A stretch of DNA of 51,384 nt from Candidatus Obscuribacterium magneticum (GCA_020523905.1 JAJAPZ010000015.1:1-51384); one strand, 5' to 3'; counted from the stretch's first letter, positions 8,017-16,513 are shown. The notes: generated by a model not told the origin, from the sequence alone. Translations and numbers: made by a program.

Positions 8017-9126
8017 TTAACGCTTTAGCGCTCGCACAATTTCGCTCGCGATGATTTTGTGGGCGTCAGGATTGGGGTGGCTGTCGACAAGAACCGGAGG
8101 CGTTCCCCGCCAGTGATTGAAAAGCCGGCTGTATTCCGCTTCGTTGTTGCCGGCTCTGGCCATGAGGACACGTTCGGCGTCAATGATCTGGAACCCGGAG
8201 ATTTTCTTGAGGGTTTCCACATCGCCCCGGGACTTTTCATCTGTTCCTAAACGAAGAACCACCATCCTGGCTTTGTTCTTTCGGCAGATCTGGGCGATTT
8301 CAGAATAAACGGCGGTGATCATTTCCTCCTTGGATGGCAGCGTGAAGTGATCGTAGGTCCAGAAACGAAACCAGCGATAGACATGAGTGTAAAAGTGATC
8401 GTGGATGAAATACGGGAGGGATACCTCGCGACAAAAAGCGAGGAAATCAAGCGGACCACTCTTCGTTTCCCGGTATTTGTCCATGGGCGGATCAAAGAGG
8501 ATCGTCCGGAAAAGAGGCGGGTGAAGCGCCAGGGTGCCGTCTTTCTTCTTCACGAAAAAAGGCTGGGGTAGACGCCCAAAGTAGGTCGGAGCAAAAGGAA
8601 GGAGGCCGCGGTTCGTGATCCAGGGGGACAATTGAACGACCACGACATCGGGTTTGTAGGTCGGGATGAGGTCGCGGGCCCTCAGGAGCATTTGAGGAAG
8701 GCCGTAGCCGGGAAGCCCTGCGTTGATGACGTTCTCCTGTAATTTTTTTCCTACGAGAAAAGAGAAGGTTTCTTCCGCCAGGCAGGAATCCCCGAACGTG
8801 AAAGAGCAACCGAGAAATAAGAGCAAGGGGCGGGCGCGGGACGTTTTCCGGGACGCGCCCTCCGGGATGCGGAAGCCGTTTTCGTCAAATCGGGCCGGAA
8901 TAAAAGGGCCCACGGGAAAAACGCTCTGGCCGGTTGAGTTGGGAACGGAAACAAATCCCATATGAGCGTCGTATTTAAAGATATTCCCTTTCCATCCGCG
9001 CTGGTGGGATTTAAGATAGTTATAAAGCCAGAAGGATCGGTGAATCAAAATGCCGGCATAAGAAAGGACGGAAAAAAGGAGTAGCGTAACGGCGGTGAAT
9101 ACTAATTTTTGTCTTAAACTCAGCAT
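8017..9126 (-). CDS. Membrane-anchored SGNH/GDSL-like hydrolase
   Basis: The N-terminal helix at residues about 7-28 is a membrane anchor or uncleaved signal. The SGNH blocks are present: block I as LLLFLGCSFTFGDS (Ser nucleophile in GCSFTFGDS, near residue 107-113), an Asn-containing block (NAGLPGYGLPQ), and the C-terminal DSHPNPDAH carrying the Asp-x-x-His pair. Family relatives deacylate or acylate sugars and lipids in the envelope. The middle of the protein is not recognisable. Given the glycan locus downstream, a role in polysaccharide modification is plausible but not shown. Confidence 0.75.
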   Translation of the reverse strand: MLSLRQKLVFTAVTLLLFSVLSYAGILIHRSFWLYNYLKSHQRGWKGNIFKYDAHMGFVSVPNSTGQSVFPVGPFIPARFDENGFRIPEGASRKTSRARPLLLFLGCSFTFGDSCLAEETFSFLVGKKLQENVINAGLPGYGLPQMLLRARDLIPTYKPDVVVVQLSPWITNRGLLPFAPTYFGRLPQPFFVKKKDGTLALHPPLFRTILFDPPMDKYRETKSGPLDFLAFCREVSLPYFIHDHFYTHVYRWFRFWTYDHFTLPSKEEMITAVYSEIAQICRKNKARMVVLRLGTDEKSRGDVETLKKISGFQIIDAERVLMARAGNNEAEYSRLFNHWRGTPPVLVDSHPNPDAHKIIASEIVRALKR

Positions 9127-9235
9127 GTTTGGAGGCCCGCAGTATATCTTTGTGACTTCTTTTCGTCCATTGACTTGTCACGCTTCGATCTTTGTCCGAA
9201 TCCGAAAGGAGAAATTAGGTAAAATCTCTCCCCAC

Positions 9236-9308
9236 GGCGCGGTAGCTCAGTTGGTAGAGCATGGGACTCATAAGCCCAGGGTCGGCGGTTCGATCCCGCC
9301 CCGCGCTA
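9236..9308 (+). tRNA. tRNA with CAU anticodon, probably elongator Met
   Basis: A full cloverleaf: acceptor GGCGCGG/CCGCGCT (one G-U at 1:72), D arm GCTC/GAGC, anticodon arm with loop CTCATAA (CAT at 9269-9271), and T arm GGCGG-TTCGATC-CCGCC. No CCA is encoded. GGGACTCATAAGCCC resembles elongator Met, but tRNA-Ile2 (lysidine at C34) also has CAT and cannot be excluded. Confidence 0.93.
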
Positions 9309-9334
9309 GTGTTCGCACCGCTTTTCTAGGCGTC

Positions 9335-9363
9335 TTGATTAACAGGCAATTGTCTGTTAAGAT
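9335..9363 (+). promoter_or_regulatory. Promoter with palindromic operator for the MNT/HEPN pair, likely leaderless
   Basis: A -35 TTGATT (9335-9340) and a -10 TAAGAT (9358-9363) stand 17 bases apart. The spacer and -10 contain the 22-base near-perfect palindrome 9339-9360, with arms TTAACAG and CTGTTAA around GCAATTGT (one mismatched pair). The expected transcription start falls on the ATG at 9370, so the mRNA would be leaderless. A repressor on the palindrome would block the promoter. The N-terminal helix-turn-helix of the first gene is the obvious candidate. Confidence 0.6.
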
Positions 9364-9369
9364 AGACAT

Positions 9370-9999
9370 ATGCGAAATCTCCGACATTGGCAATATCCCC
9401 TCGACCGCGTCTTCTCTGCGTCCAGCCACATCGCTATTCTCCACGCGCTGCAGCATCGTCGTGAAGGCATGAGCGGTCGGGCGATTGCGCGCGAGGCGCG
9501 GCTCAACCATCAGGCTTGCGCGGTGGCCTCGAGGAATTTAGAGTCCATGGGCCTCCTTCGGCGGAGCGGGGCGGGGCATACACAGCTGGTGGCCCTAAAT
9601 TTCGACAATTATCTCATTCGTGAACTTCTGCTTCCCTTGTTTCGGAAAGAGCGGGATTTGTTGGACACGGTCCGAAAGGAGATTGTGGACGCTTTCGCCG
9701 GCGCGTTGGCGGTGACCCTTTACGGGAGCGTGGCGCGGGGCCAGGATTCCATGGATAGCGACATGGACGTCTTGATCGTCGTCCCGAACGACAGCAAGTT
9801 GAAGGCAATCGATCGGGCCACGCATAACAGCGCGGAATTCATGGTCAAGTACGGCCTCCGTTTATCGCCGTTGGTGATGACGCTGGCTGAAGCGCGCCGG
9901 CGCGCCCAAAAAGGAGATTCCTTGTTGCGGAACATTCTGGCCGAAGGCGTGGATCTATCGGCGCGAAGGCTCTCTCAAGTCATTGGAGCGAGCCGGTGA
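9370..9999 (+). CDS. HTH plus MNT-type nucleotidyltransferase (MntA-like partner)
   Basis: A 209-residue fusion. Residues about 15-75 form a winged helix-turn-helix (SGRAIAREARLNHQACAVAS, then LESMGLLRRSGAG). Residues about 110-190 are a minimal nucleotidyltransferase with the motif YGSVARGQDSMDSDMDVLIV, i.e. GS followed by the DxD metal pair. MNT proteins act as antitoxins by adenylylating or binding HEPN partners. The next gene is a HEPN-like protein overlapping by 4 bases (GTGA), the typical two-gene module. The HTH suggests autoregulation through the palindrome just upstream. Most MntA antitoxins lack this HTH. Confidence 0.8.
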   Translation: MRNLRHWQYPLDRVFSASSHIAILHALQHRREGMSGRAIAREARLNHQACAVASRNLESMGLLRRSGAGHTQLVALNFDNYLIRELLLPLFRKERDLLDTVRKEIVDAFAGALAVTLYGSVARGQDSMDSDMDVLIVVPNDSKLKAIDRATHNSAEFMVKYGLRLSPLVMTLAEARRRAQKGDSLLRNILAEGVDLSARRLSQVIGASR

Positions 10000-10403
10000 A
10001 TAAGCGGGTTTCCATCGACCGAGAACGGTATCTCGACCATCTAAAAAAGGCGGACAACTTCTATGTCGCCGCCGGCGCCGAGAAGGATCAGGAACGATGG
10101 AATGCCGCGGGGCTCCTCATCGTTCATGCCGCCATTTCGTACGCGGATGCCGTTACGATCAAGCTCGGCGGCGTTAAGAGCCAGGGCAGCGACCACCGTG
10201 CTGTGATTGACCTCATCAAAGAAAAGATCGTTCATGACGCTTCCGCCCAACAAGCGCTCAATCATTTGGGAAGAATCATCGCGCAAAAGAATCTCATTGC
10301 CTACACCAGCGAAGAGCCCCGAAAGGGCGACATTGAGAGCTTGTGGAAGAACCTGGAGCGGTATCGCACATGGGTCCTTTCCGTGTTGGGCCGGGTTCGA
10401 TAG
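9996..10403 (+). CDS. HEPN-like domain protein paired with MNT
   Basis: A 135-residue, all-helical protein following the MNT gene with a 4-base overlap. Its helices (LKKADNFYVAAGAEKDQERWNAA, abbreviated here to KKADNFYVAA and ERWNAAGLLIVHAAISYADA) fit the four-helix HEPN bundle, with the late KNLIAYTSEEP segment and a terminal amphipathic helix ERYRTWVLSVLG. I do not see the RNase motif R-x4-6-H of toxic HEPN proteins, so it may be a non-catalytic HEPN. Assignment rests on the pairing and the helical pattern. Confidence 0.6.
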   Translation: MNKRVSIDRERYLDHLKKADNFYVAAGAEKDQERWNAAGLLIVHAAISYADAVTIKLGGVKSQGSDHRAVIDLIKEKIVHDASAQQALNHLGRIIAQKNLIAYTSEEPRKGDIESLWKNLERYRTWVLSVLGRVR

Positions 10404-10426
10404 TGTGAGTCCTCTCGAAAAGCACC

Positions 10427-11506
10427 ATGATTGATCCGATCACACGCAAACTTGAGTATCCCGTTGTTCAGTCGCCGATGGCGGGGTGCACGGATTTGGC
10501 GTTTCGGTTGGTGGCCCGCCGGCGGGGACTCGAGTTTGCCTTCCTGGAAATGATTTCCGCCAACGGCCTTGTCTATGATAGCCCGGAGACGACGGAACTC
10601 ATGAAGACGGTGCCGGAGGAGGGGCCGCTCGGCGTCCAGTTGGTGGGATCGGACCCGGGGGTCATGGCGGAGGCGGCCGCGCGGATGTCGGAGATGGGAT
10701 TTTCCGTTCTGGATTTGAATCTCGGCTGCCCGGTGAGAAAGATCACCGCTCAGGGAGGGGGCGCGGCTCTTCTCAAAGAGCCCAGGAGGGCCGAGGCCAT
10801 CTTCAAAAAAGTGATGAAGTCGGTGAAAAAGATGCCCGTCACCATCAAGATCCGGAAGGGATTTGACGACCCCTCCGGGAAGCAAGCCATAGAGATCGCA
10901 CAAATCGCCGAGGCGTGCGGGATAGCCGCCGTCACCGTGCACGGGCGGCTGCGAGCGCAGTTTTATGCGGGAGCGGCGGATTGGGACATTGTGGCCCGGG
11001 TGAAAAAGGCGGTGCGGATTCCGGTGCTAGGCAATGGCGGCATTTTTTCCGCCGATGATGCCTGGCGATTTAAAGAGGAGAGCGGTTGTGACGGGGTGAT
11101 GGTGGGACGAGGCGGTTTGGGAAACCCTTGGATTTATTCGGCCATCAAGGCCGAGCTTCTTGGCGGCGGGAAACCTCCGGCGCCGACGGCTAAAGACCGT
11201 TTGGACGCCGCTCTGGAACATTTGGAACTGGAAGCCAAGTTTGAGGGAGAACGACGAGCGGTGCTCCATATGCGGCGGATGGGCATGTGGTACCTGGCGG
11301 GCCTCCCCTTCGCTGCAACGTGGCGGGATCGGCTGCAGAAGGCCGAGACATTGGAGCAGGTGAGCGATGTCTTACAATCTGCCCTTGTCGTTCCTGAAGA
11401 CTCCGTCATCCCGGCGAAAGCCGGGATCCAGTCCGGTGTTCACGTCCTGGCTCCCGGCTTTCGCCGGGATGACGATTCCCATGGGATGACGTTTCCCGCG
11501 GGATGA
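10427..11506 (+). CDS. dusB: tRNA-dihydrouridine synthase (DusB-like)
   Basis: An FMN-dependent TIM-barrel enzyme that reduces uridine to dihydrouridine in tRNA D-loops. Motifs: SPMAGCTDLAFR at the N-terminus, GVQLVGSDP, the family signature LDLNLGCPVRKI with the catalytic Cys, GGGAALL, IKIRKGFDD, TVHGRLRAQFYAGAADW, PVLGNGGIF and DGVMVGRGGLGNPWI for FMN phosphate binding. NLGCPVRK resembles the DusB subgroup (NMGCPVKK). The last about 33 residues, from SVIPAKAGIQ to FPAG, are translated from a repeat element and replace or extend the normal end. Confidence 0.92.
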   Translation: MIDPITRKLEYPVVQSPMAGCTDLAFRLVARRRGLEFAFLEMISANGLVYDSPETTELMKTVPEEGPLGVQLVGSDPGVMAEAAARMSEMGFSVLDLNLGCPVRKITAQGGGAALLKEPRRAEAIFKKVMKSVKKMPVTIKIRKGFDDPSGKQAIEIAQIAEACGIAAVTVHGRLRAQFYAGAADWDIVARVKKAVRIPVLGNGGIFSADDAWRFKEESGCDGVMVGRGGLGNPWIYSAIKAELLGGGKPPAPTAKDRLDAALEHLELEAKFEGERRAVLHMRRMGMWYLAGLPFAATWRDRLQKAETLEQVSDVLQSALVVPEDSVIPAKAGIQSGVHVLAPGFRRDDDSHGMTFPAG

Positions 11507-11508
11507 CG
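11404..11508. repeat. Short-form inverted repeat element, family A (copy 3) plus tandem arm remnants
   Basis: The element 11404-11474 has arms CGTCATCCCGGCGAAAGCCG and CTTTCGCCGGGATGACG around the short core CCAGTCCGGTGTTCACGTCC. Two further degenerate right arms follow in tandem (11475-11491 and 11492-11508, each ending GGGATGACG). The Dus stop codon lies in the last one. It sits between convergent genes. Confidence 0.85.
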
Positions 11509-11510
11509 AT

Positions 11511-12557
11511 TCAAGCCAGGCTGAGCCAGGGCCCATCCGTTCGGTAAAAGTCCGCGGGCACTTTCGTTTTCGTTAAAGCGTAGGAATCCAAATCCACCCA
11601 GTCAAATTTCCCATCTCCGATGGCCCATTGGACGCTGACGGCCAACCCCCTGGCGGATTCCGCCATGCAGCTGATCATCGTCTTTTTCCGGCGGGCTCGA
11701 GCCCATCGCACCATCTCGATCGCCTGGAGAAGCCCGCTTTTGGCAATCTTGATGACAAATCCGTCAACCGCGTCGATGGATGTGAGTCTTTTGACGTCCG
11801 CCAACGTGCCCGCCGACTCGTCCGCATAAACAGGAAAGGGGCTCTTCCGTCGGATCCGGCGGAGGAGATCGAAATCTTTTTTGGGGGTGGGCTGTTCCAG
11901 GCCTTTGATCTTCCACCGGGCTCCTTTGGCGGTCTCAATAAATTTTAGGGCACGGCGTTCGTCAAAACCTTGATTGGCGTCAATCCACAATTCACAATCA
12001 GGGAAACGATGGGAGAGAGTGTTTATCCGTTCCAGATCGGCTTCGATCGCGGCGCGGCCCACTTTGATCTTGAATCGCCGGAAGCCAATTCGATGGTTGT
12101 GTTTTGCGATGCGCAGCGTCTCGTTTTGGTCCCACGCGGAGAGGGTGATGTCGGTTTGAACAGGAGCCGTTTTGTTTCCGAAATAAGAGGCCGGGGATTT
12201 ATCCTCCGCTTTTGCCATGAGATCGAGGAGTGCCGATTCCAGGGCGCCGAGGGCCGTGGGGTGGCGGAGATCCGGTTTTTGTAGGAAATGTTTCAGCCGG
12301 AATCGGCGTTTAAGATCCTTGATGCCAAGGCCGATGAGTTGCGCTTTAACGCGGCCCATCCAATCCGCCATGGCTGCTCTCGTTTCCTGAGGGAGGGCGA
12401 GGGAGGCGGAGGCTTCGCCCTGCCCCACGAGGCCGGAGCGGGTGATCACGTTGAGGGTAAGGTTCTTGGAAATCGTTTTTCGGCCGAGCGCCGTCACGAA
12501 GGGGTCGTGCAGTCGCACGTCGAGAGGTTTCGTTCGGATATCCCGGATGACGTCCAT
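11511..12557 (-). CDS. Enolase-superfamily enzyme, dipeptide epimerase-like
   Basis: A mandelate racemase/muconate-lactonising type enzyme of 348 residues. Catalytic layout: FKIKVG (KxK, second Lys as base), ELWIDANQGF (first metal Asp), GLEQP (metal Glu), VYADES (metal Asp and following Glu), and FVIKIAKSG with the second catalytic Lys, then SCMAES. The KxK ... DxN ... E ... DES ... KxxK pattern and TDITLS segment match L-Ala-D/L-Glu epimerases, which act on murein peptides, but specificity in this superfamily is hard to predict. Transcribed away from the following gene. Confidence 0.82.
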   Translation of the reverse strand: MDVIRDIRTKPLDVRLHDPFVTALGRKTISKNLTLNVITRSGLVGQGEASASLALPQETRAAMADWMGRVKAQLIGLGIKDLKRRFRLKHFLQKPDLRHPTALGALESALLDLMAKAEDKSPASYFGNKTAPVQTDITLSAWDQNETLRIAKHNHRIGFRRFKIKVGRAAIEADLERINTLSHRFPDCELWIDANQGFDERRALKFIETAKGARWKIKGLEQPTPKKDFDLLRRIRRKSPFPVYADESAGTLADVKRLTSIDAVDGFVIKIAKSGLLQAIEMVRWARARRKKTMISCMAESARGLAVSVQWAIGDGKFDWVDLDSYALTKTKVPADFYRTDGPWLSLA

Positions 12558-12635
12558 GGTAAAATCATAACAAACCCATTGCCTTCAGGCGGCGACAAAT
12601 GTTCACATAAGTGACGTTTTCGGGAGGATTTTGAG

Positions 12636-13625
12636 ATGAAGGCCCATTTCCGGTTTGACATCATAACGATGGCTGGCGTTTTTTTATTCACTGTCCCGTC
12701 ATCCTTTGCCGATGAACTTGATTCCTTGATAAAGGAAGAGCAGAAAGAGGAAAGCGCCTGGGCAGAGGAGCCCGCGGAACTCCCGGAGATCACTCTTTTC
12801 GGCGATGCCCAGGGAGTTGAGGTCATTTCTCCCATGACCGTGCAAGGGGTTTCTGTCGGCCTGTGCGAACCCATGGAATATGACGAGATCGTGGAGATGT
12901 CGCGGGGCGATAAAGACGAAAAAGAAACCGTGCTCAATTGGCACCTGCCGCGGGTTCGGGAGGTTTTGGAGCGAAGCTGCCTGGTGAGGCCGGGGGATAC
13001 GCTTCTGGCCGTCGGCAAGGGCTGGCAGAAGCTCGCGGTGATCCGGGATTTTGCGGTTCGAAAGGAAGGCCAGCGCTGCCAGGACAAGGCCCCCTATGCC
13101 CTTTGGTTGAACATCAAGGAACGGTTGCCGGAGGAGCCGATCTTTTTTACCGCGCCGCCCGACTTGAAAGAGGGGGCCAACATGTTTAAATCCGTTGACG
13201 ATCTGCCGCGCGGGACATTGGGTCGGGAGCACAAGAAATTGCTCGAGGAAGAAGAAGTCACATTTCTGGACGATTATAAGATCACCGTTTACGCGGTGGA
13301 TCAGCCGAATTGCCAGGAGCTCATCGAACTGAAAAGGCAGAACGTCGGCCCGGAGGACGACGGGCTTCCCAATGCCCTCCTCTATGGGAAGAAAGGAGAG
13401 CATATGGAGCTCATCCTTTCAGAACCGGTCGATATCAAGAAAGGATCCGGGCACATCGAGCTTGAGGGACTGTTGGATTTTAACGGGGACGGCCGGGTGG
13501 ATTTGTGGATGCGGGGCGATCGGGAAGGTTGTGTTTATCAGAAGTTATTTCGGGGCGAGGAGGAGGGTTTCACCCCTCTGTCGACGCCGGAAAAACGGTG
13601 CCGCTGCGACTCCCCCAACCCTTAA
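12636..13625 (+). CDS. Exported protein with EF-hand-like calcium loop, unknown function
   Basis: A signal peptide is clear (basic start, hydrophobic core IITMAGVFLFTVPSSFA, cleavage after SFA-DEL). The mature part is acidic and has no family I can name. Residues about 281-291 read LDFNGDGRVDLW, an EF-hand or dockerin-type DxDGxxD loop that binds calcium in other proteins. A GGGAGG Shine-Dalgarno sits 8 bases before the ATG. The gene diverges from the epimerase gene across an 78-base gap that should hold both promoters. Confidence 0.7.
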   Translation: MKAHFRFDIITMAGVFLFTVPSSFADELDSLIKEEQKEESAWAEEPAELPEITLFGDAQGVEVISPMTVQGVSVGLCEPMEYDEIVEMSRGDKDEKETVLNWHLPRVREVLERSCLVRPGDTLLAVGKGWQKLAVIRDFAVRKEGQRCQDKAPYALWLNIKERLPEEPIFFTAPPDLKEGANMFKSVDDLPRGTLGREHKKLLEEEEVTFLDDYKITVYAVDQPNCQELIELKRQNVGPEDDGLPNALLYGKKGEHMELILSEPVDIKKGSGHIELEGLLDFNGDGRVDLWMRGDREGCVYQKLFRGEEEGFTPLSTPEKRCRCDSPNP

Positions 13626-13704
13626 TTTGTGTCGTCAAATGTGTCAGAAATCACATGTACGATGATCTTGTTTTAGCATAGTTCATCTTGTATCCTTCCA
13701 GCGA

Positions 13705-14403
13705 ATGGAAATATTCTTTCGACTTTTATTCGGGCACCTTCTGGCCGACTTCACTTTCCAGACCAATTTTATTGCGGATTGGAAGAGGCGGAGTTATTTG
13801 GGGCTTTTCGTCCATGTCTTCACCCATCCGGCGTGCTATATTCCCCTGCTCTGGCCTTTCCTTGGGGACGTATGGGTGAGCCCCTTCGGGATTCCCCTCA
13901 CGGGTTGGGTGTGCCTCGTCATCATCACGATTCTCCATTTCGTGGAGGATTGGTTCCGGGTGACGATGGTCAACCGCGGCTGGCCGGACAACACGGCCTT
14001 CTACACCTGGGATCAGTTCATTCACATTTTCATCATTTGGCTGGTGTCGCCGCTAAAAGCGCAGCCGATGATGACCCAGTGGCCTTATCTCGGAATATTT
14101 TTCGTGGTCGTCACCCACTTTGCCACGGTGACCGTCTATTTCATTGAAAAAGACATTTACGGCGGAGAGTACCCCGAGACCAATGAGAAATACATCTCGA
14201 TCATGCAGCGGCTGGTGGTCTGGATGGCGTTCTTTCTGCCGAGTCCCTGGTGGTTTCTGGTTTTGCTGTTCGTCTTGGTGAGCTTCGGCCGGCACGTGTG
14301 GACCCGCCGCCTCGAATTTACCTGGTCGAGCGTCGTCCTGGGTAATTTCATCGCGATTGCCTGCGGCCTGATCACCCGCTTCGGCTTGAAAAACCATTTC
14401 TAA
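13705..14403 (+). CDS. DUF3307-like integral membrane protein
   Basis: A 232-residue protein with about six membrane helices. The start MEIFFRLLFGHLLADFTFQTNFIADWKRRS contains the DUF3307 hallmark HLLADFTFQ followed by a Lys/Arg patch and a second-helix His (LFVHVFTHPACY), and HFVEDWFRVTM in helix three. The function of the family is unknown. It lies in a 79-base gap after the exported protein gene, and no operon partner is obvious. Confidence 0.7.
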   Translation: MEIFFRLLFGHLLADFTFQTNFIADWKRRSYLGLFVHVFTHPACYIPLLWPFLGDVWVSPFGIPLTGWVCLVIITILHFVEDWFRVTMVNRGWPDNTAFYTWDQFIHIFIIWLVSPLKAQPMMTQWPYLGIFFVVVTHFATVTVYFIEKDIYGGEYPETNEKYISIMQRLVVWMAFFLPSPWWFLVLLFVLVSFGRHVWTRRLEFTWSSVVLGNFIAIACGLITRFGLKNHF

Positions 14404-14430
14404 GTAAGACCCTTCCTTTATTTTAATCGT

Positions 14431-14485
14431 CCATAACCTTTTACGTTCCCCAGTATTTTCTTATGATAAGAAGGTAAGGTTATGG
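14431..14485 (+). promoter_or_regulatory. 5' leader structure that could mask the start of the GT-C gene
   Basis: CCATAACCTT (14431-14440) is a perfect complement of AAGGTTATGG (14476-14485), which contains the AAGG Shine-Dalgarno-like stretch and the ATG at 14482. Between them TTCTTAT-G-ATAAGAA (14458-14472) is a second inverted repeat. Folded, the RNA would hide the ribosome site, so it may be a temperature- or ligand-controlled switch. Confidence 0.45.
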
Positions 14486-15717
14486 TGAAAAGCATACTTT
14501 CTTATATCGATAAGCGCCTTGATGCCCTATCCCGGACGAAATGGGTTATTCCCGTCCTTTTTCTTCTCGGTTTTGTCACTCGCTTCGTCGGCGCTTATTT
14601 TGGAGAGACTCGCGGTGATGACGATGGGATATACCTGACGATGGCCCGCTATTTCTTGGGGGGCCAAGGTTTCGGATTCGTTTATCACAATTTCGGTTTC
14701 CTCTATTCGTGGCTGCCACCGGGAATGGGAATGTTGAGAGCTCTTTTCTTGACTTTGTTTCCCGCCAATGAACTCCTTGCCCTGCGATTTTTTTTCATAT
14801 TGTTAACCTCTTCGACGATTGTGGTTCATTTCCTCTTGGCCAAGCGTCTTTTCCCCCCAAAATACGCACTTTTGGCAACGCTCATGTGGATTTTATACGT
14901 ACCACAATGGTTCTGGGGATCGCGGATAGACGGGAAAAATTACGCTGAAAATTTGACCGTCATTTCCCTTTACCTACTCTTCCTGTCTTGGGAAAAGCGG
15001 TCAAACTGGTTGGCTTTTTTGATTGGGATTTTATGGACGAGCGTCACCCTCATGAGGGGGGAGTTTTTATTTGTGGTGGCGGTTATGGCCGTTACATCAA
15101 TTCTCCATCACGGGAAAAATTTCACGGGTTTTCGTACGGCCAGCCTATTGTTATTGGGATGCGGACTGGCTTTTGCCCCTTGGATCATTCGCAATTACAG
15201 AATTCATAAGAGATTTGTGCTGATATCCACTAACTTTTATGATGCCTGTCAAAAAGCCTTCCGGGAAGGTTATGATTTTTCCGGAGATGACCCGAGTTAT
15301 TCGCCTGAATTGATGGCGCGTTTGAAAGCCGCTCCGGGTGAAGTGGAGCGCGGGAAAGTATTTAAAGAAGAAGTTATCCATTTTATTAAAGGCCATCCCT
15401 TGGGAGCGGCGAGAGTTGTCATCGGAAATTATCTTAATTTTTGGCGGCCGTGGGTGTCCTTGTCGAAAGCGTCCTTAAAGGAAGGCATGGTTTATGTTGT
15501 GTCATATGTGCCTCTCTTTATCTTATTTGTCGTCGCATTGTTTCGGATTCCATGGAAAAATTCTTTTTGGCTGACCATTGTCGGGATTATTTTTTATAAA
15601 TCGTTTATCCATGTTTTGTTTTATACCATCGTGGCTTTTCGGGAAACAATAATGCCGCTGGTTATAGTGGTGGCCACTTACCCTCTGGTGCGCTATTGGG
15701 AGACAAAATTGAAGTGA
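14482..15717 (+). CDS. GT-C (GT39-like) membrane glycosyltransferase
   Basis: A 411-residue protein with about nine membrane helices. After helix 1 comes GETRGDDDGIYLTMARYFLG, whose Asp cluster sits at the GT-C catalytic position. The late loop STNFYDACQKAFREGYDFSGDDPSY followed by a Lys/Glu-rich helix (EEVIHFIKGHPLGAARV) matches the loop found in other GT39-like proteins, where a P-x-x-A phrase precedes the last helices. It is the first gene of the glycan locus. Its ATG lies within a potential hairpin (14431-14485). The donor lipid and acceptor are unknown. Confidence 0.75.
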   Translation: MVKSILSYIDKRLDALSRTKWVIPVLFLLGFVTRFVGAYFGETRGDDDGIYLTMARYFLGGQGFGFVYHNFGFLYSWLPPGMGMLRALFLTLFPANELLALRFFFILLTSSTIVVHFLLAKRLFPPKYALLATLMWILYVPQWFWGSRIDGKNYAENLTVISLYLLFLSWEKRSNWLAFLIGILWTSVTLMRGEFLFVVAVMAVTSILHHGKNFTGFRTASLLLLGCGLAFAPWIIRNYRIHKRFVLISTNFYDACQKAFREGYDFSGDDPSYSPELMARLKAAPGEVERGKVFKEEVIHFIKGHPLGAARVVIGNYLNFWRPWVSLSKASLKEGMVYVVSYVPLFILFVVALFRIPWKNSFWLTIVGIIFYKSFIHVLFYTIVAFRETIMPLVIVVATYPLVRYWETKLK

Positions 15718-16484
15718 ACACGCTATCCCTTCAATTGTCGATATTGATGCCGGTCCGTAACGAAGGCGTCAATATGGGAATGATGCTTAAAATCCTCCAT
15801 GCGGTGGTGGACGTCCCCCATGAGATTCTCGTTGTTTACGACGACCCTGCGGATACGACCGTTCCGGTCGTGAACCGGTGGAAAGCGGTTTTTCCAAACC
15901 TCCGGTTGGTCCACAACCAACAGGGGTGCGGGGTGGCCAATGCGATCAAGTCCGGGGTGGAGGCGGCTCACGGAGACTTTGTGTTGATTTTTGCAGTCGA
16001 TGAGGTGGGCCCCGTTATCGCCATCCCGGAAATGATTTCCCTCATGCAGGACGGCTGCGACTTTGTCAGCTGCACGCGTTACGCGCACGGGGGGCGGCGG
16101 TTGGGGGGGTCTTTCGTCGGGGGGCTTTTGTCCCGTTTTGCCAACAAATTGTTCCAACTTTTAACGAGGTGTTCGTTTACGGATGCCACCACCGGCATCA
16201 AGATGTTCCGCCGCTCCATTTTTGATAAGGTTCAGCTCACGGCCCGACCGGTTGGCTGGGCTGTCGCTTTTGAGATGGCGATCAAAGCGCAGCTGGCGGG
16301 CTTGGTTCTAGGAGAAGTGCCCATTGTCTCCATTGATCGGCTTTACGGGGGGACGTCCACCTTCTCCTTGGGATCGTGGTTGGTGGAGTATTTGCGATGG
16401 TTTTTTTGGGGCGTCCGCCGCCTCCACCTTTTTTCCGGCGTGAAGAAGGTGCCCGTGCGGGTGCGGATGCCCTCGTATCAATGA
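15714..16484 (+). CDS. GT2 family glycosyltransferase (dolichol-phosphate-mannose synthase-like)
   Basis: A GT-A fold enzyme beginning LSILMPVRNEGVNMG, then EILVVYDDPADTT, GCGVANAIKSGVEAAHGDFVLIF, and a DxD-like position as AVDEVGP; the acceptor region has TDATTGIKMFRRS, typical of DPM1-like GT2 enzymes that charge polyprenyl phosphate. GTG 15714 overlaps the previous stop and is preferred; TTG 15696 is possible. It could supply the lipid-linked sugar used by the adjacent GT-C proteins. The metal-binding motif is weak (VDEVG instead of DxD with hydrophobic flank). Confidence 0.85.
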   Translation: MNTLSLQLSILMPVRNEGVNMGMMLKILHAVVDVPHEILVVYDDPADTTVPVVNRWKAVFPNLRLVHNQQGCGVANAIKSGVEAAHGDFVLIFAVDEVGPVIAIPEMISLMQDGCDFVSCTRYAHGGRRLGGSFVGGLLSRFANKLFQLLTRCSFTDATTGIKMFRRSIFDKVQLTARPVGWAVAFEMAIKAQLAGLVLGEVPIVSIDRLYGGTSTFSLGSWLVEYLRWFFWGVRRLHLFSGVKKVPVRVRMPSYQ

Positions 16485-16513
16485 CAGCTTTCTTTTTGTG
16501 AGGAGGTCGTTTT

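Noticed and set aside
10301..10942. Open frame of 213 codons on the minus strand
   Set aside because: It lies opposite HEPN and DusB, both with clear family motifs. Its translation is rich in His/Arg/Pro, as for shadows in this GC range.
12699..13403. Long open frame (234 codons) on the minus strand
   Set aside because: It is the shadow of the exported EF-hand-like protein, which has a signal peptide, ribosome site and coherent codon use.
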